From: an uncultured Lachnospiraceae bacterium
GTDB taxonomy: Bacteria > Bacillota > Clostridia > Lachnospirales > Lachnospiraceae
Reading direction: 5' to 3'
Assembly: GCA_900316855.1 (NCBI GenBank)
Contig: ONEK01000001.1
Span: forward strand, 248,001-312,000
DNA: 64,000 nucleotides
The translations under genes and the position numbers were made by a program. Positions 25,542 to 34,063 of this stretch are shown here, piece after piece. The notes under the pieces are model-generated. The model saw only the letters and a list, made by a program, of their open reading frames with translations, was not told the DNA's origin and did not search any database. How positions within the stretch are numbered: the stretch's first letter is position 1; each line of letters starts with the position of its first letter.

Positions 25542-27062
25542 ATGAAGAGAAAGTGCGGAGTCCTGCTCCCGGTGGCATCGCTGCCGTCGAAATACGGCAT
25601 CGGATGCTTCTCGAAAGAGGCATATGATTTTGTGGATTTCCTGGCAAAGGGAGGCCAGTCCTACTGGCAGATTCTCCCGCTGGGACCGACCGGCTACGGC
25701 GATTCGCCCTATCAGTCGTTTTCCACGTTTGCGGGAAATCCTTATTTCATTGACCCGGAGGAGCTCATCAGGGCCGGCTACATCACGGCGAAGGAAGCGG
25801 ATTCCGTCAACTTCGGAACGGACCCGGAGCATATCTGGTACAAGGAAGTCTACAACGGAAGGTTTCCGCTGCTTCGGAAGGCGTTCGAGAACAGTCCGTT
25901 CGCGCTGAACGTAAAGGCACCCTGGGACGGCGACGCCTATGATCAGGACCGCACGGATTTCGCGCAGTTCATTGAGGACAATAAGGCGTGGCTTCTGGAC
26001 TACGCCCTGTACTCCGCCGTGAAGAACAAATTCAAGGGCAGGAGCTACATCGAGTGGGATGACGACATCCGCCTTCGCAGACCGGCGGCGATGAAGCGCT
26101 ATACGAAGGAGCTCGCGGAGGAGATCCGCTTCTATGAGTTCCAGCAGTTCCTGTTCCAGCGCCAGTGGTTTGCCCTGAAGGACTACGCCAACCAGAAGGG
26201 CATTGAAATCATCGGAGATATTCCGATCTACGTTGCGTTTGACTCCGCAGACACCTGGAGCCATCCGGAGCTGTTCTGCCTGGATTCGAAGGGCTATCCG
26301 ACGGTCGTTGCCGGCTGCCCTCCGGACGGGTTCTCCGCGACGGGGCAGCTGTGGGGCAACCCGATTTACCGCTGGGATTACCACAAGGAGACGGGCTTTG
26401 CCTGGTGGATCGAGCGCATCGGTCACTGCTTCCGCCTGTATGACGTCGTGCGGATTGATCACTTCCGCGGCTTCGACGAATATTACGCCATTCCCTACGG
26501 CGAGCCGACAGCGGAGCACGGCGAATGGCTCCCCGGACCCGGGTATGAGCTGTTCGCGGCCATCCGCAGGGCACTCGGCCCCAAGAAGATCATCGCCGAG
26601 GATCTCGGATATTTGACCAAATCGGTCATCCGACTGGTGAAGAAGACCGGCTATCCCGGCATGAAGGTGCTGCAGTTCGCCTTCGACTCCCGGGAGGCCT
26701 CGGACTACCTGCCGCACAATTACACGCACAACTGCGTGGTGTATACCGGCACGCATGACAATGAGACGATGCGCGGCTGGTACGAGCATGTAAACCGCAG
26801 GGACCGCCTGTTCGCGAAGAAATACGCCGCGGTCCGCAGCACGAAGAACGCCTCGTGGGATTTCATCCGCACAGCCATGATGAGCGTTGCGGACACCTGC
26901 ATCATCCCGATGCAGGATTACCTGAATCTCGGGGATGAGGCGAGGATCAATACGCCCTCAACGCTCGGCGGCAACTGGATCTGGAGGATGGCTCCGGGCG
27001 TGTGCACGGACGAGCTCGCGGCGAAGATTTACGACATGGCCCATACCTACCGCAGGCTGTAG
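25542..27062 (+). CDS. malQ: 4-alpha-glucanotransferase (amylomaltase)
   Basis: The product has 506 residues, normal for MalQ of GH77. It transfers alpha-1,4-glucan segments between maltodextrins, making chains that phosphorylase can use and releasing glucose. Motifs are LPVASLPSKYGIG, LPLGPTGYGDSPYQS, GDIPIYV, VRIDHFRGF with the catalytic nucleophile Asp, AEDLGY with the general acid Glu, and TGTHDNET with the transition-state Asp. The ATG at 25542 follows AGAGGTATATTG; a TTG 3 nt earlier is a less likely start. It lies between the transporter and its likely regulator. Confidence 0.96.
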   Translation: MKRKCGVLLPVASLPSKYGIGCFSKEAYDFVDFLAKGGQSYWQILPLGPTGYGDSPYQSFSTFAGNPYFIDPEELIRAGYITAKEADSVNFGTDPEHIWYKEVYNGRFPLLRKAFENSPFALNVKAPWDGDAYDQDRTDFAQFIEDNKAWLLDYALYSAVKNKFKGRSYIEWDDDIRLRRPAAMKRYTKELAEEIRFYEFQQFLFQRQWFALKDYANQKGIEIIGDIPIYVAFDSADTWSHPELFCLDSKGYPTVVAGCPPDGFSATGQLWGNPIYRWDYHKETGFAWWIERIGHCFRLYDVVRIDHFRGFDEYYAIPYGEPTAEHGEWLPGPGYELFAAIRRALGPKKIIAEDLGYLTKSVIRLVKKTGYPGMKVLQFAFDSREASDYLPHNYTHNCVVYTGTHDNETMRGWYEHVNRRDRLFAKKYAAVRSTKNASWDFIRTAMMSVADTCIIPMQDYLNLGDEARINTPSTLGGNWIWRMAPGVCTDELAAKIYDMAHTYRRL

Positions 27063-27101
27063 GACATTTACAGGCGGCGCGGACCGTGCTGCGCGGGTGT
27101 G

Positions 27102-27170
27102 GTAAGATATGACATAAGGGTCAAAAGTACCAAATCGCGGCGAGCAAGCTCGTACGAGCCTGCCGGTGCA
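27102..27170 (+). repeat. Dispersed structured leader repeat, copy 3 (shortened)
   Basis: Begins GTAAGATATGACATAAGGG followed by TCAAAAGTACCAAATCGCGG and AGCAAGCTCGTACGAGC, a hairpin. The 3' block CATCCGAAAGCAGCG is missing. It occupies the leader of the LacI-type regulator gene. TAAGAT at its start may serve as the -10 box. Confidence 0.7.
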
Positions 27171-27230
27171 GGTATAAAGGGGGAAAAGTTTCAACGGAGG
27201 AAAGCGTTCCGGACGAAACACTGAGGTTTC

Positions 27231-28310
27231 ATGGCGGCAACTACGATCAAGGACATTGCAAAACGGTGCGGCGTCGGCGTCAGCACCGTTTCGCGCGCTT
27301 TAAACAATCATCCTGACATCAATCCCGAGACGAGGGAGAAGATCATGAAGGTGATCCAGGAGACGGGCTTTGTGCCGAACGATTCCGCGCGGTACCTTAA
27401 GCGCTCGGAATCCAATTCCATCGCACTCATGGTGAAGGGCATTTCAAACCCGTTCTTCACGAAGATGATCCGGGTTATCGAATCCTTTGTGCAGGAGAGG
27501 GGCTATACGACGATCCTGCGGCACGTCGACACGGGCGAGGACGAGGTCCTGTCCGCGCAGTCGCTCGTGAAGGAGCGCCGTCTCAAGGGCATCGTGTTTC
27601 TGGGCGGCAATTTCATTCATGATGAAAACGCACTCAGACAGCTGGGTGTGCCCTATATTTTTTCCACGATCGGCAACCTTGAGGAGCGTGCCAATTATGT
27701 CGAAAACGGGCATAAGAAGGTCATGGCGGCGAACATTGCCGTCGACGATGTGGACGCGAGCCGCAAGGCGGTGGAGTACCTCATTTCCCTGGGACACAGC
27801 AACATCGGCATCATCACCGAGGGCCTGCATGTACCGAGTGTCGGACAGCTCCGTCTCAAGGGCTACCGCGAGGCACTCGAAGCACACAAACTCCCTTACC
27901 GGGAGGATTATATTTATGAAGTCAATGAGGGTGTGGAGCACTATTCCATGCCAAACGGCTATAAGGCGGCGAATGAGCTGCTGCGCAGGCATCCCGACCT
28001 GACTGCCCTGTTCTGCATATCGGACGTACTCGCAATCGGCGCCTGCCGCGCCATTGCGCAGCACGGCCTGCGGATCCCGGAGGATGTCTCGGTCGTCGGC
28101 TACGATGGCATTGAGGAGGGGGAGTACTACATCCCGCGCCTTACGACCGTGCGGCAGCCGTTCCGGGAGATGGCGGAAGCCACGATCCAGCTGCTGTTCG
28201 ATATGATTGACAAGAAATGCAGGCCGCAGAACATCATCATGCCGGCGGAGCTCGTTGTGAGGGAATCCACCGGAAGCGGGTACCGGCCGGAGCAGCAGAA
28301 GAAACTTTAA
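27231..28310 (+). CDS. LacI-family transcriptional regulator (probable maltodextrin/glycolysis repressor)
   Basis: The product has 359 residues. The N-terminal helix-turn-helix reads TIKDIAKRCGVGVSTVSRAL (3-22), followed by the hinge helix region with NDSARYLK. A periplasmic-binding-protein-like effector domain fills 60-340, with VDDVDASRKAVEYLI, FCISDVLAIGACRAI and DVSVVGYDGI, all standard for LacI/GalR proteins. It is encoded just after malQ. Three sites with an AACGTT core occur at the mal and phosphofructokinase promoters, as expected for this family. The GGAAAGCGTTCC sequence near its own start (27200-27211) might be a weak autoregulatory site. Its effector is unknown; maltose or a sugar phosphate is likely. 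Confidence 0.95.
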   Translation: MAATTIKDIAKRCGVGVSTVSRALNNHPDINPETREKIMKVIQETGFVPNDSARYLKRSESNSIALMVKGISNPFFTKMIRVIESFVQERGYTTILRHVDTGEDEVLSAQSLVKERRLKGIVFLGGNFIHDENALRQLGVPYIFSTIGNLEERANYVENGHKKVMAANIAVDDVDASRKAVEYLISLGHSNIGIITEGLHVPSVGQLRLKGYREALEAHKLPYREDYIYEVNEGVEHYSMPNGYKAANELLRRHPDLTALFCISDVLAIGACRAIAQHGLRIPEDVSVVGYDGIEEGEYYIPRLTTVRQPFREMAEATIQLLFDMIDKKCRPQNIIMPAELVVRESTGSGYRPEQQKKL

Positions 28311-28326
28311 AGACCGAAGAAATTAC

Positions 28327-28362
28327 AATGCCTCACCGTTTCCGAAGCGGTGAGGCATTTTT
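28327..28362. terminator. Terminator between convergent regulator and CBS genes
   Basis: AATGCCTCACCG pairs with CGGTGAGGCATT, with T run on the + strand and A-rich bases upstream, so it can work in both directions. Confidence 0.9.
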
Positions 28363-28366
28363 CCTG

Positions 28367-28807
28367 TTATGAAATTTTCTGCTCCTGCGTCTCGTCCTGC
28401 AGCTCCTGCAGGGTTGACACCATCCGCTGGAGGATGGCCTTGCGTGTGATGATGCCGATGAATGTGCCGGTATCGTCCACAACGGGGACGAAATTCTGCG
28501 ACATGGCGCTGTCGACGAGCTCCTCCATGTCGGAGCTGGCCCTGACGCACCGGTAATCGCGCTTGCGCTTCACCTTCATGACGGGCTTTTCTTCCTCGAG
28601 CTTCAGCACGGTATCCTCGCGCTTTGCAATGTCGCGCAGCAGGTCTCCCTCGGAGAGCGTTCCTACGTAGCGGCCGGTCTTCTCATTAATAATGGGAATC
28701 GTCGTAAACTGCCGCGATTCCATGCGGCTTAAGGCTTCGCGGAGATTGTCGTCCTCGTAGACGCAGTCCACTTCACTCTTGGGTGTCAGGAAAAAAAGAA
28801 TGTTCAT
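28367..28807 (-). CDS. Two-CBS-domain protein
   Basis: The product has 146 residues and consists almost entirely of two CBS domains. The first (about 8-62) contains LREALSRMESRQFTTIPII and YVGTLSEGDLL. The second (about 82-140) contains MEELVDSAMSQNFVPVVDD and FIGIITRKAIL. CBS pairs bind adenine nucleotides and act as energy sensors. Without an enzyme domain attached, its partner is unknown. AAGGAG lies 6 nt before the ATG. It starts 18 nt downstream of the DJ-1 gene, so the two form an operon. Confidence 0.92.
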   Translation of the reverse strand: MNILFFLTPKSEVDCVYEDDNLREALSRMESRQFTTIPIINEKTGRYVGTLSEGDLLRDIAKREDTVLKLEEEKPVMKVKRKRDYRCVRASSDMEELVDSAMSQNFVPVVDDTGTFIGIITRKAILQRMVSTLQELQDETQEQKIS

Positions 28808-28825
28808 GGAACTCCTTATGCAATG

Positions 28826-29401
28826 TTACTGGCGGTACTTGATCTTATCCCGCAGCTCCGTCGCCGTCCTGTCTCCCAGATAGTGGGTGACGATGGCAAG
28901 ACCGAACGGGATCGCAGTGCCCATGGCCTGGCTTGTGATGAAATTGCGGTAGACGGTGACGGGCTGCCAGGTGAGCCGTGCGCCGTGCTGCTCCAGATCG
29001 TCCTCAAACGAAGGGTTGCAGGTAGCCTTCACGTCCTTCAGAAGGCCCAGGTGCGCCAGAATCGAAGGCGCGGCACAGATTGCCGCGATCTGCTTCCCGG
29101 AAGCGGCAAAGCGCTTCAGCGCGTCGCAAAGCGGGCTGCAGGCTTCGAGGTTCGGTGTTCCCGGTATGCCTCCCGGCAGAACCAGCATGTCGTACTCGTC
29201 GAAAGGCAGCTGATCGACAGTGGTATCCGCTGTGATGGTGACGCCGTGGGATGAGGTCACCTCCCGGGTCGGATTGATGGAAACCATGGTGCGGGGAATG
29301 CCTGAGCGTGTCAAAAGATCCACAACCGTCAGGGCCTCGATCTCCTCGCAGCCATCCGCGAGGAACACGGCAACCTTCCGGCTTGTTGAATAATTGTCCA
29401 T
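28826..29401 (-). CDS. DJ-1/PfpI family protein
   Basis: The product has 191 residues. It shows the flavodoxin-like DJ-1 fold with VAVFLADGCEEIEAL, the elbow cysteine in AAICAAPSILA and a nearby Glu (EEIEAL) that lowers its pKa. LVLPGGIPGTPNL is also typical. Family members act in stress protection as glyoxalase/deglycase-like enzymes, chaperones or proteases; the choice cannot be made by eye. The ATG at 29401 follows AGGAGGATCATCC. Upstream in-frame ATGs at 29425 and 29428 lie before that ribosome site and are rejected. A TATAAT box on the minus strand lies at 29445-29440. Confidence 0.92.
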   Translation of the reverse strand: MDNYSTSRKVAVFLADGCEEIEALTVVDLLTRSGIPRTMVSINPTREVTSSHGVTITADTTVDQLPFDEYDMLVLPGGIPGTPNLEACSPLCDALKRFAASGKQIAAICAAPSILAHLGLLKDVKATCNPSFEDDLEQHGARLTWQPVTVYRNFITSQAMGTAIPFGLAIVTHYLGDRTATELRDKIKYRQ

Positions 29402-29569
29402 TGGATGATCCTCCTGTTGCAGCATCACGTTATATGATCATTATAGAGAAGGCTTTTTGTAAAATCTATACATAAATTATGAAAGATTCATGAACAATTT
29501 GGGCAGAATTGCGAAACCGGCGGAGCCATTCGTGTGCCGATGCCGCCGGGTGCCCGCGCCCTGAGGAGT

Positions 29570-29598
29570 TTGCGCGGGGCACGCCGATTTGCTATATT
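29570..29598 (+). promoter_or_regulatory. Promoter of the NMT1-type ABC operon
   Basis: -35 TTGCGC and -10 TATATT with a 17-bp spacer. Confidence 0.6.
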
Positions 29599-29743
29599 TA
29601 ACTGGATCCATTCTGACCCGGAGCGGGGCAGGCGTAAGGCTCCTGCCTGACAACGGGGAAGAGGCACGCAAGACACACAGATTTGACGGATGAGGGCGGC
29701 GGCACAAGCCCTGCGCCTTTTCCGGAAAAGAGGAGGTAGCATT
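29599..29743 (+). other. Leader of the NMT1-type ABC operon
   Basis: About 140 nt with a GGCAGG-CGTAAGGCT-CCTGCC hairpin (29630-29652). I compared it mentally with TPP and guanidine riboswitches and found no match. An AGGAGG site precedes the TTG start. The 29402-29569 part contains the divergent DJ-1 promoter and no gene. Confidence 0.4.
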
Positions 29744-30928
29744 TTGAAAAAGAAACTGATTGCATGGATTGGCGCGGTGACGCTTGGAATGGGCGTCCTC
29801 GCAGGGTGCGGTTCAGGCTCCGGCGACACGGCACCCGCGGCGGCATCGACCGCAGCTGCGGAGGCCGTCACGGAAGCCGCGGCGGAGGCAGTCACGGAAG
29901 CTGCAGCCGGGGAAGCAGCGGAAGCTGCCACGGAGGCCGCTTCAGAAGCAGCCACGGAGGAAGCTGATGAGCCGCAGGGGGCAGCGCTCACGGATCTCGA
30001 CCCTGCTTCCATCCCGGACGATGATACCGAGGTACGGGTCGGTTCCCTGCAGGGGCCGACGACCATGGGCCTCGTGAACCTCATGAAGCTTTCGGAGGAG
30101 GGAAAGGCTGAGGGCAATTACTCCTTCACCATGTCATCCCAGCCGGATGAGATCGTGGCCGCCATTGCGGGCGGCAAGCTCGACATCGCCCTCGTTCCCG
30201 CAAACCTTGCCTCCGTCCTGTACAACAAGACAAAGGGCGGCGTCAGCGTCATCGATATCAATACGCTCGGTGTGCTGTACTGCGTGACCGGCGATGACTC
30301 TGTAAAATCCGTGAAGGACCTTGCCGGCAAGACGGTTCTGACGACCGGCCAGGGCGCGACCCCGGAGTATGCGCTGAACTATCTCCTGGACGCGGAGGGC
30401 GTGACGGACGCAAAGCTCGAGTTCAAGTCCGAAGCAACCGAGATCGCCGCTGCCCTGCAGGCGGATCCTACGGCTGTCGCCGTGCTGCCGCAGCCGTTTG
30501 CCACGATTGCGCAGCTCCAGAATGACAAGATCCACGAGGCCTTCTCCCTGACGGATGCCTGGGATGAGGTTTCCGGAGGGAAGTCCCGCTTCCTCACCGG
30601 CGTCACGATTGTGACGAACAGCTTCCTGAAGGAGCATGAGGGAGATGTTGTCCGCTTCGTCATCGAGCAGAATAAGAGCGTGAAGGCCGCGAACAGCGAC
30701 GCGAAGACAACCGCACAGCTGTGCGCGGAGTACGGCATTGTCGCCAAGCCCGAGCCTGTCGTAGAAGCCATCCCGAAGTGCAACATCGTGTGCATCGGCA
30801 ACGACGAGATGAAGTCCGCGCTGTCCGGGTATCTTGACACCCTCGCCGCACAGAATCCGAAGTCCGTCGGTGGCAGCGTTCCCGGGGATGACTTCTACTA
30901 CATGGTCAGCTCCTACACAGGAGAGTAA
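29744..30928 (+). CDS. NMT1/THI5-like ABC transporter substrate-binding lipoprotein
   Basis: The product has 394 residues and starts with TTG, 7 nt after AGGAGG. The signal peptide ends with VLAGC (Cys22). An Ala/Glu/Thr-rich linker (about 30-75) follows. The mature domain has the NMT1/THI5/SsuA-like pattern: VRVGSLQGPTTMGLVNLMK, ALVPANLASVLYNK, SVKDLAGKTVLTTGQGATPE and VAVLPQPFATIAQ. This family binds nitrate, sulfonates, taurine, thiamine precursors and similar small molecules; the ligand here is unknown. A permease and an ATPase follow immediately. An upstream ATG in frame would put the ribosome site inside the gene and precede the signal peptide, so it is rejected. Confidence 0.85.
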   Translation: MKKKLIAWIGAVTLGMGVLAGCGSGSGDTAPAAASTAAAEAVTEAAAEAVTEAAAGEAAEAATEAASEAATEEADEPQGAALTDLDPASIPDDDTEVRVGSLQGPTTMGLVNLMKLSEEGKAEGNYSFTMSSQPDEIVAAIAGGKLDIALVPANLASVLYNKTKGGVSVIDINTLGVLYCVTGDDSVKSVKDLAGKTVLTTGQGATPEYALNYLLDAEGVTDAKLEFKSEATEIAAALQADPTAVAVLPQPFATIAQLQNDKIHEAFSLTDAWDEVSGGKSRFLTGVTIVTNSFLKEHEGDVVRFVIEQNKSVKAANSDAKTTAQLCAEYGIVAKPEPVVEAIPKCNIVCIGNDEMKSALSGYLDTLAAQNPKSVGGSVPGDDFYYMVSSYTGE

Positions 30929-30974
30929 GTAAACTCAGTCGGTGCCTCCGGCGCGGTCCCCGGATAAACAGGAA

Positions 30975-31724
30975 ATGAAATCGAGAGTACGGAAAATCGG
31001 AATCGTTGCGGGGTGGCTTGCGGCATGGCAGGCGCTCTCGCTCCTTATGCACAACAGCATCGTGCTGGTGGGCCCTGCGGAGACGGTGGCGGCGCTGTGC
31101 GCGCTGCTGCCGGAGGGCGTCTTCTGGTCATCGCTCGGAACGTCGTTCCTGCAGATCGTCTGCGGGTTCCTTCTGGGATCGTTTTCCGGAATTGCGCTCG
31201 CGTTCCTTGCCTTCCGGAAAAGGCTGTTCGGCGAAGTGATGGCGCCGTTTGTCACGGCGCTGAAGACCGTGCCGGTCGCAAGCTTTATCATCCTTGCACT
31301 CATCTGGTTCGGTTCCTCCGGCCTTGCCCTGTTCACGAGCTTCATCGTGGTTTTCCCCATGCTGTATCTCAACACGCTGGAGGGCCTCGGGAGCCTCGAT
31401 CCGAAGCTCATGGAGATGGCTCAGGTCTATCATATCCCCGCCGGCAGCAGGCTCCGCTGTATTTATTTCCCCGGCATTGCCTCGTATCTTCGCGGCAGCT
31501 TCGAGCTCGCGCTCGGCATGAGCTGGAAGAGCGGCGTCGCGGCCGAGGTCATCGGGCAGCACCTCGGGACAATCGGCAACGGACTGTACCGCGCCAAGAT
31601 CAATCTCGACACGGCACAGCTCCTTGCGTGGACGCTGGTCATCATCCTGATTTCCTACTGCTTCGAGAAGGTGTTCCTGGCCCTGTTCGACCGGCTGCTG
31701 CCTTACCGCACAGGCAATTCGTGA
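30975..31724 (+). CDS. ABC transporter permease (SsuC/TauC/ThiX-like)
   Basis: The product has 249 residues with about six membrane helices. Sequence such as FVTALKTVPVASFIILALIW and the loop LMEMAQVYHIPAGSRLRCIY matches the BPD_transp_1 permeases of nitrate, sulfonate and taurine importers; GMSWKSGVAAEVIG is the conserved segment of this subfamily. The start at 30975 is chosen because the signal-anchor begins soon after. A GTG at 30942 is possible but has no ribosome site close to it. The gene lies 46 nt after the binding protein gene. Confidence 0.88.
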   Translation: MKSRVRKIGIVAGWLAAWQALSLLMHNSIVLVGPAETVAALCALLPEGVFWSSLGTSFLQIVCGFLLGSFSGIALAFLAFRKRLFGEVMAPFVTALKTVPVASFIILALIWFGSSGLALFTSFIVVFPMLYLNTLEGLGSLDPKLMEMAQVYHIPAGSRLRCIYFPGIASYLRGSFELALGMSWKSGVAAEVIGQHLGTIGNGLYRAKINLDTAQLLAWTLVIILISYCFEKVFLALFDRLLPYRTGNS

Positions 31725-31753
31725 TCTGGTACTTTTGAGCCGTATGACGATCG
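31717..31753 (-). repeat. Partial inverted copy of the dispersed repeat
   Basis: On the minus strand this reads GTCATACGGCTCAAAAG then TACCAGATCACG, matching the first 27 nt of copy 3 (GACATAAGGGTCAAAAG then TACCAAATCGCG). It spans the permease stop and the ATPase start, and may be the right end of an element whose body is lost. Confidence 0.55.
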
Positions 31754-32337
31754 AGATTGAAAACGTATCCAAATCCTATGACGGGAAGCCGGTTCTGCGG
31801 AACTTCTCGCTGGACATATCCTCGGAAAATTCCTACATCCTGACCGGTCCCTCCGGCGCCGGCAAGACGACGCTGCTGCGCATTCTTCTGGGGCTGGAGC
31901 AGCCGGATGAGGGAAGGGTGCGGCTCCTTGGCGATTATAAGTATTCCAGGGTGAACGCCGGCGTGGTCTTTCAGGAGGACCGGCTGTGTGAGGACTTTTC
32001 CGCGGTGGATAACGTCGCCATGGTCAGCCGCAGGCTCTCGAAGCGGACTGCGAGGGAGGAACTGGAAAAGCTCCTGCCGCCGGACTGCCTGGACCAGCCG
32101 GTCCGCGAGCTATCGGGCGGGATGCGCCGCAGGGTCTGTATCGCGCGGGCGCTGTCGATTCCTTCCGACGTCCTTGTGATGGACGAGCCCTTCACGGGCC
32201 TCGATGCCGATACGAGGCTGCAGGCCATCCGGGTCATCCGGGAAGCGCAGGGCACGACGCCGCTCGTTCTCACGGCCCATTCGCTGGAGGGGCTCTCGTT
32301 CGGGAAGGAAATCCCCGTTCCGATGCTGGATACTTAA
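31744..32337 (+). CDS. ABC transporter ATP-binding protein of the NMT1-type importer
   Basis: The product has 197 residues, shorter than the usual 240-260 for SsuB/TauB/ThiZ proteins; the helical C-terminal extension is missing. The core is complete: Walker A GPSGAGKT, Q-loop VFQEDRL, signature LSGGMRRR, Walker B VLVMDEPF and the H-loop His in TAHS. It should therefore hydrolyse ATP. There is no good ribosome site before the ATG at 31744, because a fragment of the dispersed repeat occupies that space. A TTG at 31735 in the same frame is an alternative start. Confidence 0.88.
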   Translation: MTIEIENVSKSYDGKPVLRNFSLDISSENSYILTGPSGAGKTTLLRILLGLEQPDEGRVRLLGDYKYSRVNAGVVFQEDRLCEDFSAVDNVAMVSRRLSKRTAREELEKLLPPDCLDQPVRELSGGMRRRVCIARALSIPSDVLVMDEPFTGLDADTRLQAIRVIREAQGTTPLVLTAHSLEGLSFGKEIPVPMLDT

Positions 32338-32341
32338 AAGA

Positions 32342-32383
32342 GCAAGTTTGAATGATCCGCATCGGCGGATCATTCAAACTTGC
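32342..32383. other. Perfect 19-bp palindrome after the ABC operon
   Basis: GCAAGTTTGAATGATCCGC and its exact complement flank a 4-nt loop (ATCG). No T tract follows, so it is an unusual terminator or a processing/binding site. Confidence 0.75.
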
Positions 32384-32406
32384 ACAATAGAAGACAGCTG
32401 AAATAC

Positions 32407-32440
32407 AGCGCTTTGACAGTTTTCTGTCAGGGCGCTTTTT
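32407..32440 (+). terminator. Terminator-like hairpin before the hydrogenase gene
   Basis: AGCGC with GCGCT and TGACAG with CTGTCA form the stem, then TTTTT. An extended -10 element, TGTTACAAT, follows at 32440-32448 and may start the hydrogenase transcript. Confidence 0.6.
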
Positions 32441-32505
32441 GTTACAATGCCTTTGGCAAAAAATTAACAATCCTTTATTCAGTAAATACACGGAGGACAA
32501 TCACA

Positions 32506-34023
32506 ATGGTAACCGGAGACAAAGGCTTAGTCAGTTATAAACACAAGGTCATGGAAGAGGTGGCGAAGCTCGCCTGGAACGACCAGCTGGACCCGGAGCA
32601 CGAGGAGGAGCTGATCCTGAAGCTGATCCCCGGCCCGAAGCCCACCTATCGCTGCTGTATTTATAAGGAACGGGAAGTGACCCGGCAGAGGATCCGCCTT
32701 GCCGAGGCGAAGAACACGATCTGGAACAAGGATTCCCACAACGTGGTGCAGGTCATCAAGCCTGCCTGCGACGAGTGCCCGCTCGCGGCCTATTCCGTAA
32801 CGGACAACTGCCGCAAGTGCCTCGGGGAAGCCTGCTTCAACTCCTGCAAATTCGGCGCGGTTTCCATCGGCGAGTTCCGCTCCCACATCGATCCCGCAAA
32901 GTGCAGGGAGTGCGGCATGTGCGCACAGGCCTGCCCTTACGGCGCCATCGTGCACCTCGTGCGCCCCTGCAAGAGAGCGTGCCCTGTCGGTGCCATCACC
33001 TACGATGAGTACGGCTACTGCATCATTGACGAGGCCAAGTGCATCAACTGCGGCCACTGCATCCACAGCTGCCCGTTCGGCGCCATCGGCTCCAAGACCT
33101 ATATCACGAAGGTCATCGAGGCAATCAAATCGGAAAAGGAAGTCTACGCGATGTGCGCTCCCGCAACCGAGGGCCAGTTCGGTGAGGACATTTCCATGGA
33201 TTCCATCCGCGACGCGTGCAGGGAGCTCGGCTTCACGGACATGATCGAGGTCGGCCTCGGCGGCGACATGACCGCCGCGTATGAGGCGGCCGAGTGGAGC
33301 GAGGCACGCAGGGAAGGCCGCAAGATGACGACATCCTGCTGCCCTGCCTTCATCAACATGCTGCGCAAGCACTTCCCGGACCAGTACAGGGACAATATGT
33401 CCACCACCGTTTCCCCGATGTGCGCCGTTTCCCGCTATCTCAAGGCCATCCACCCCGGGTGCGTAACCGTATTCGTCGGCCCCTGCATTGCCAAGAAATC
33501 CGAGACCGAGGACAAGTCCGTTCCGGACAACGCCGATTACGCCATGACGTACGGCGAGTTCCGCGCACTGCTGCGCTCGAAGGACATCATCGTGAAGCCC
33601 AGACAGAAGGAGTACCAGGAGGCTTCGCTGTACGGCAAACGCTTTGCCGCATCCGGCGGTGTTGCCAATGCCGTGCTGGAGGTGATGAAGGAGAGGGGCG
33701 AGGACGTCTCGGATATCAAGCTGCGCAAGGCGGCGGGCGGCGCGGACTGCCGCACGGCCCTGACGCTCCTGAAGGCGGGAAGGCTGCCCGAGGATTTCGT
33801 GGAAGGCATGGTCTGCCCCGGCGGCTGCGTCGGCGGACCCAGCAAGCACCGCACGGAAATCGAGATCAAGAAGGCCAGGGAGAACCTGCTCGCCAAGGCG
33901 GACGGGCGCAAGGTCATCGAGAACCTGCAGAAATACCCCATGGCGGAGTTCTCCATGCACCGGGACGGACATCTCGACCCCGAGGAAGCGGCGAAAGAGC
34001 TGAAGATGGCCGGGGAAGCCTGA
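32506..34023 (+). CDS. Monomeric [FeFe]-hydrogenase, group B-like
   Basis: The product has 505 residues. An N-terminal domain with RCCIYKEREVTRQRIRLAEA is followed by several cysteine clusters for [4Fe-4S] centres (CDEC at 88-91, CRECGMCAQACP at 133-144, CKRACP at 155-160, CINCGHCIHSCP at 179-190). The catalytic H-cluster motifs are L1 TSCCPAF (276-282), L2 GPCIAKKSE (325-333) and L3 CPGGCVGG (437-444). The enzyme should evolve or oxidise H2 using ferredoxin. In group A enzymes L1 is usually TSCCPAW and L3 ends in GGGQ; here Phe and GGPS occur, as in group B. The ATG at 32506 follows GGAGG. No HydEFG maturases are in the window. Physiological direction is unknown. Confidence 0.9.
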   Translation: MVTGDKGLVSYKHKVMEEVAKLAWNDQLDPEHEEELILKLIPGPKPTYRCCIYKEREVTRQRIRLAEAKNTIWNKDSHNVVQVIKPACDECPLAAYSVTDNCRKCLGEACFNSCKFGAVSIGEFRSHIDPAKCRECGMCAQACPYGAIVHLVRPCKRACPVGAITYDEYGYCIIDEAKCINCGHCIHSCPFGAIGSKTYITKVIEAIKSEKEVYAMCAPATEGQFGEDISMDSIRDACRELGFTDMIEVGLGGDMTAAYEAAEWSEARREGRKMTTSCCPAFINMLRKHFPDQYRDNMSTTVSPMCAVSRYLKAIHPGCVTVFVGPCIAKKSETEDKSVPDNADYAMTYGEFRALLRSKDIIVKPRQKEYQEASLYGKRFAASGGVANAVLEVMKERGEDVSDIKLRKAAGGADCRTALTLLKAGRLPEDFVEGMVCPGGCVGGPSKHRTEIEIKKARENLLAKADGRKVIENLQKYPMAEFSMHRDGHLDPEEAAKELKMAGEA

Positions 34024-34063
34024 GCGGTTCGGAAAGTAAGACCTGAAGAGCCCGAAAGACCTC

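Noticed and set aside
29599..29743. A TPP or guanidine riboswitch before the NMT1-type operon
   Set aside because: The conserved CUGAGA and related TPP blocks and the guanidine motifs are not present. Left as an unassigned leader.
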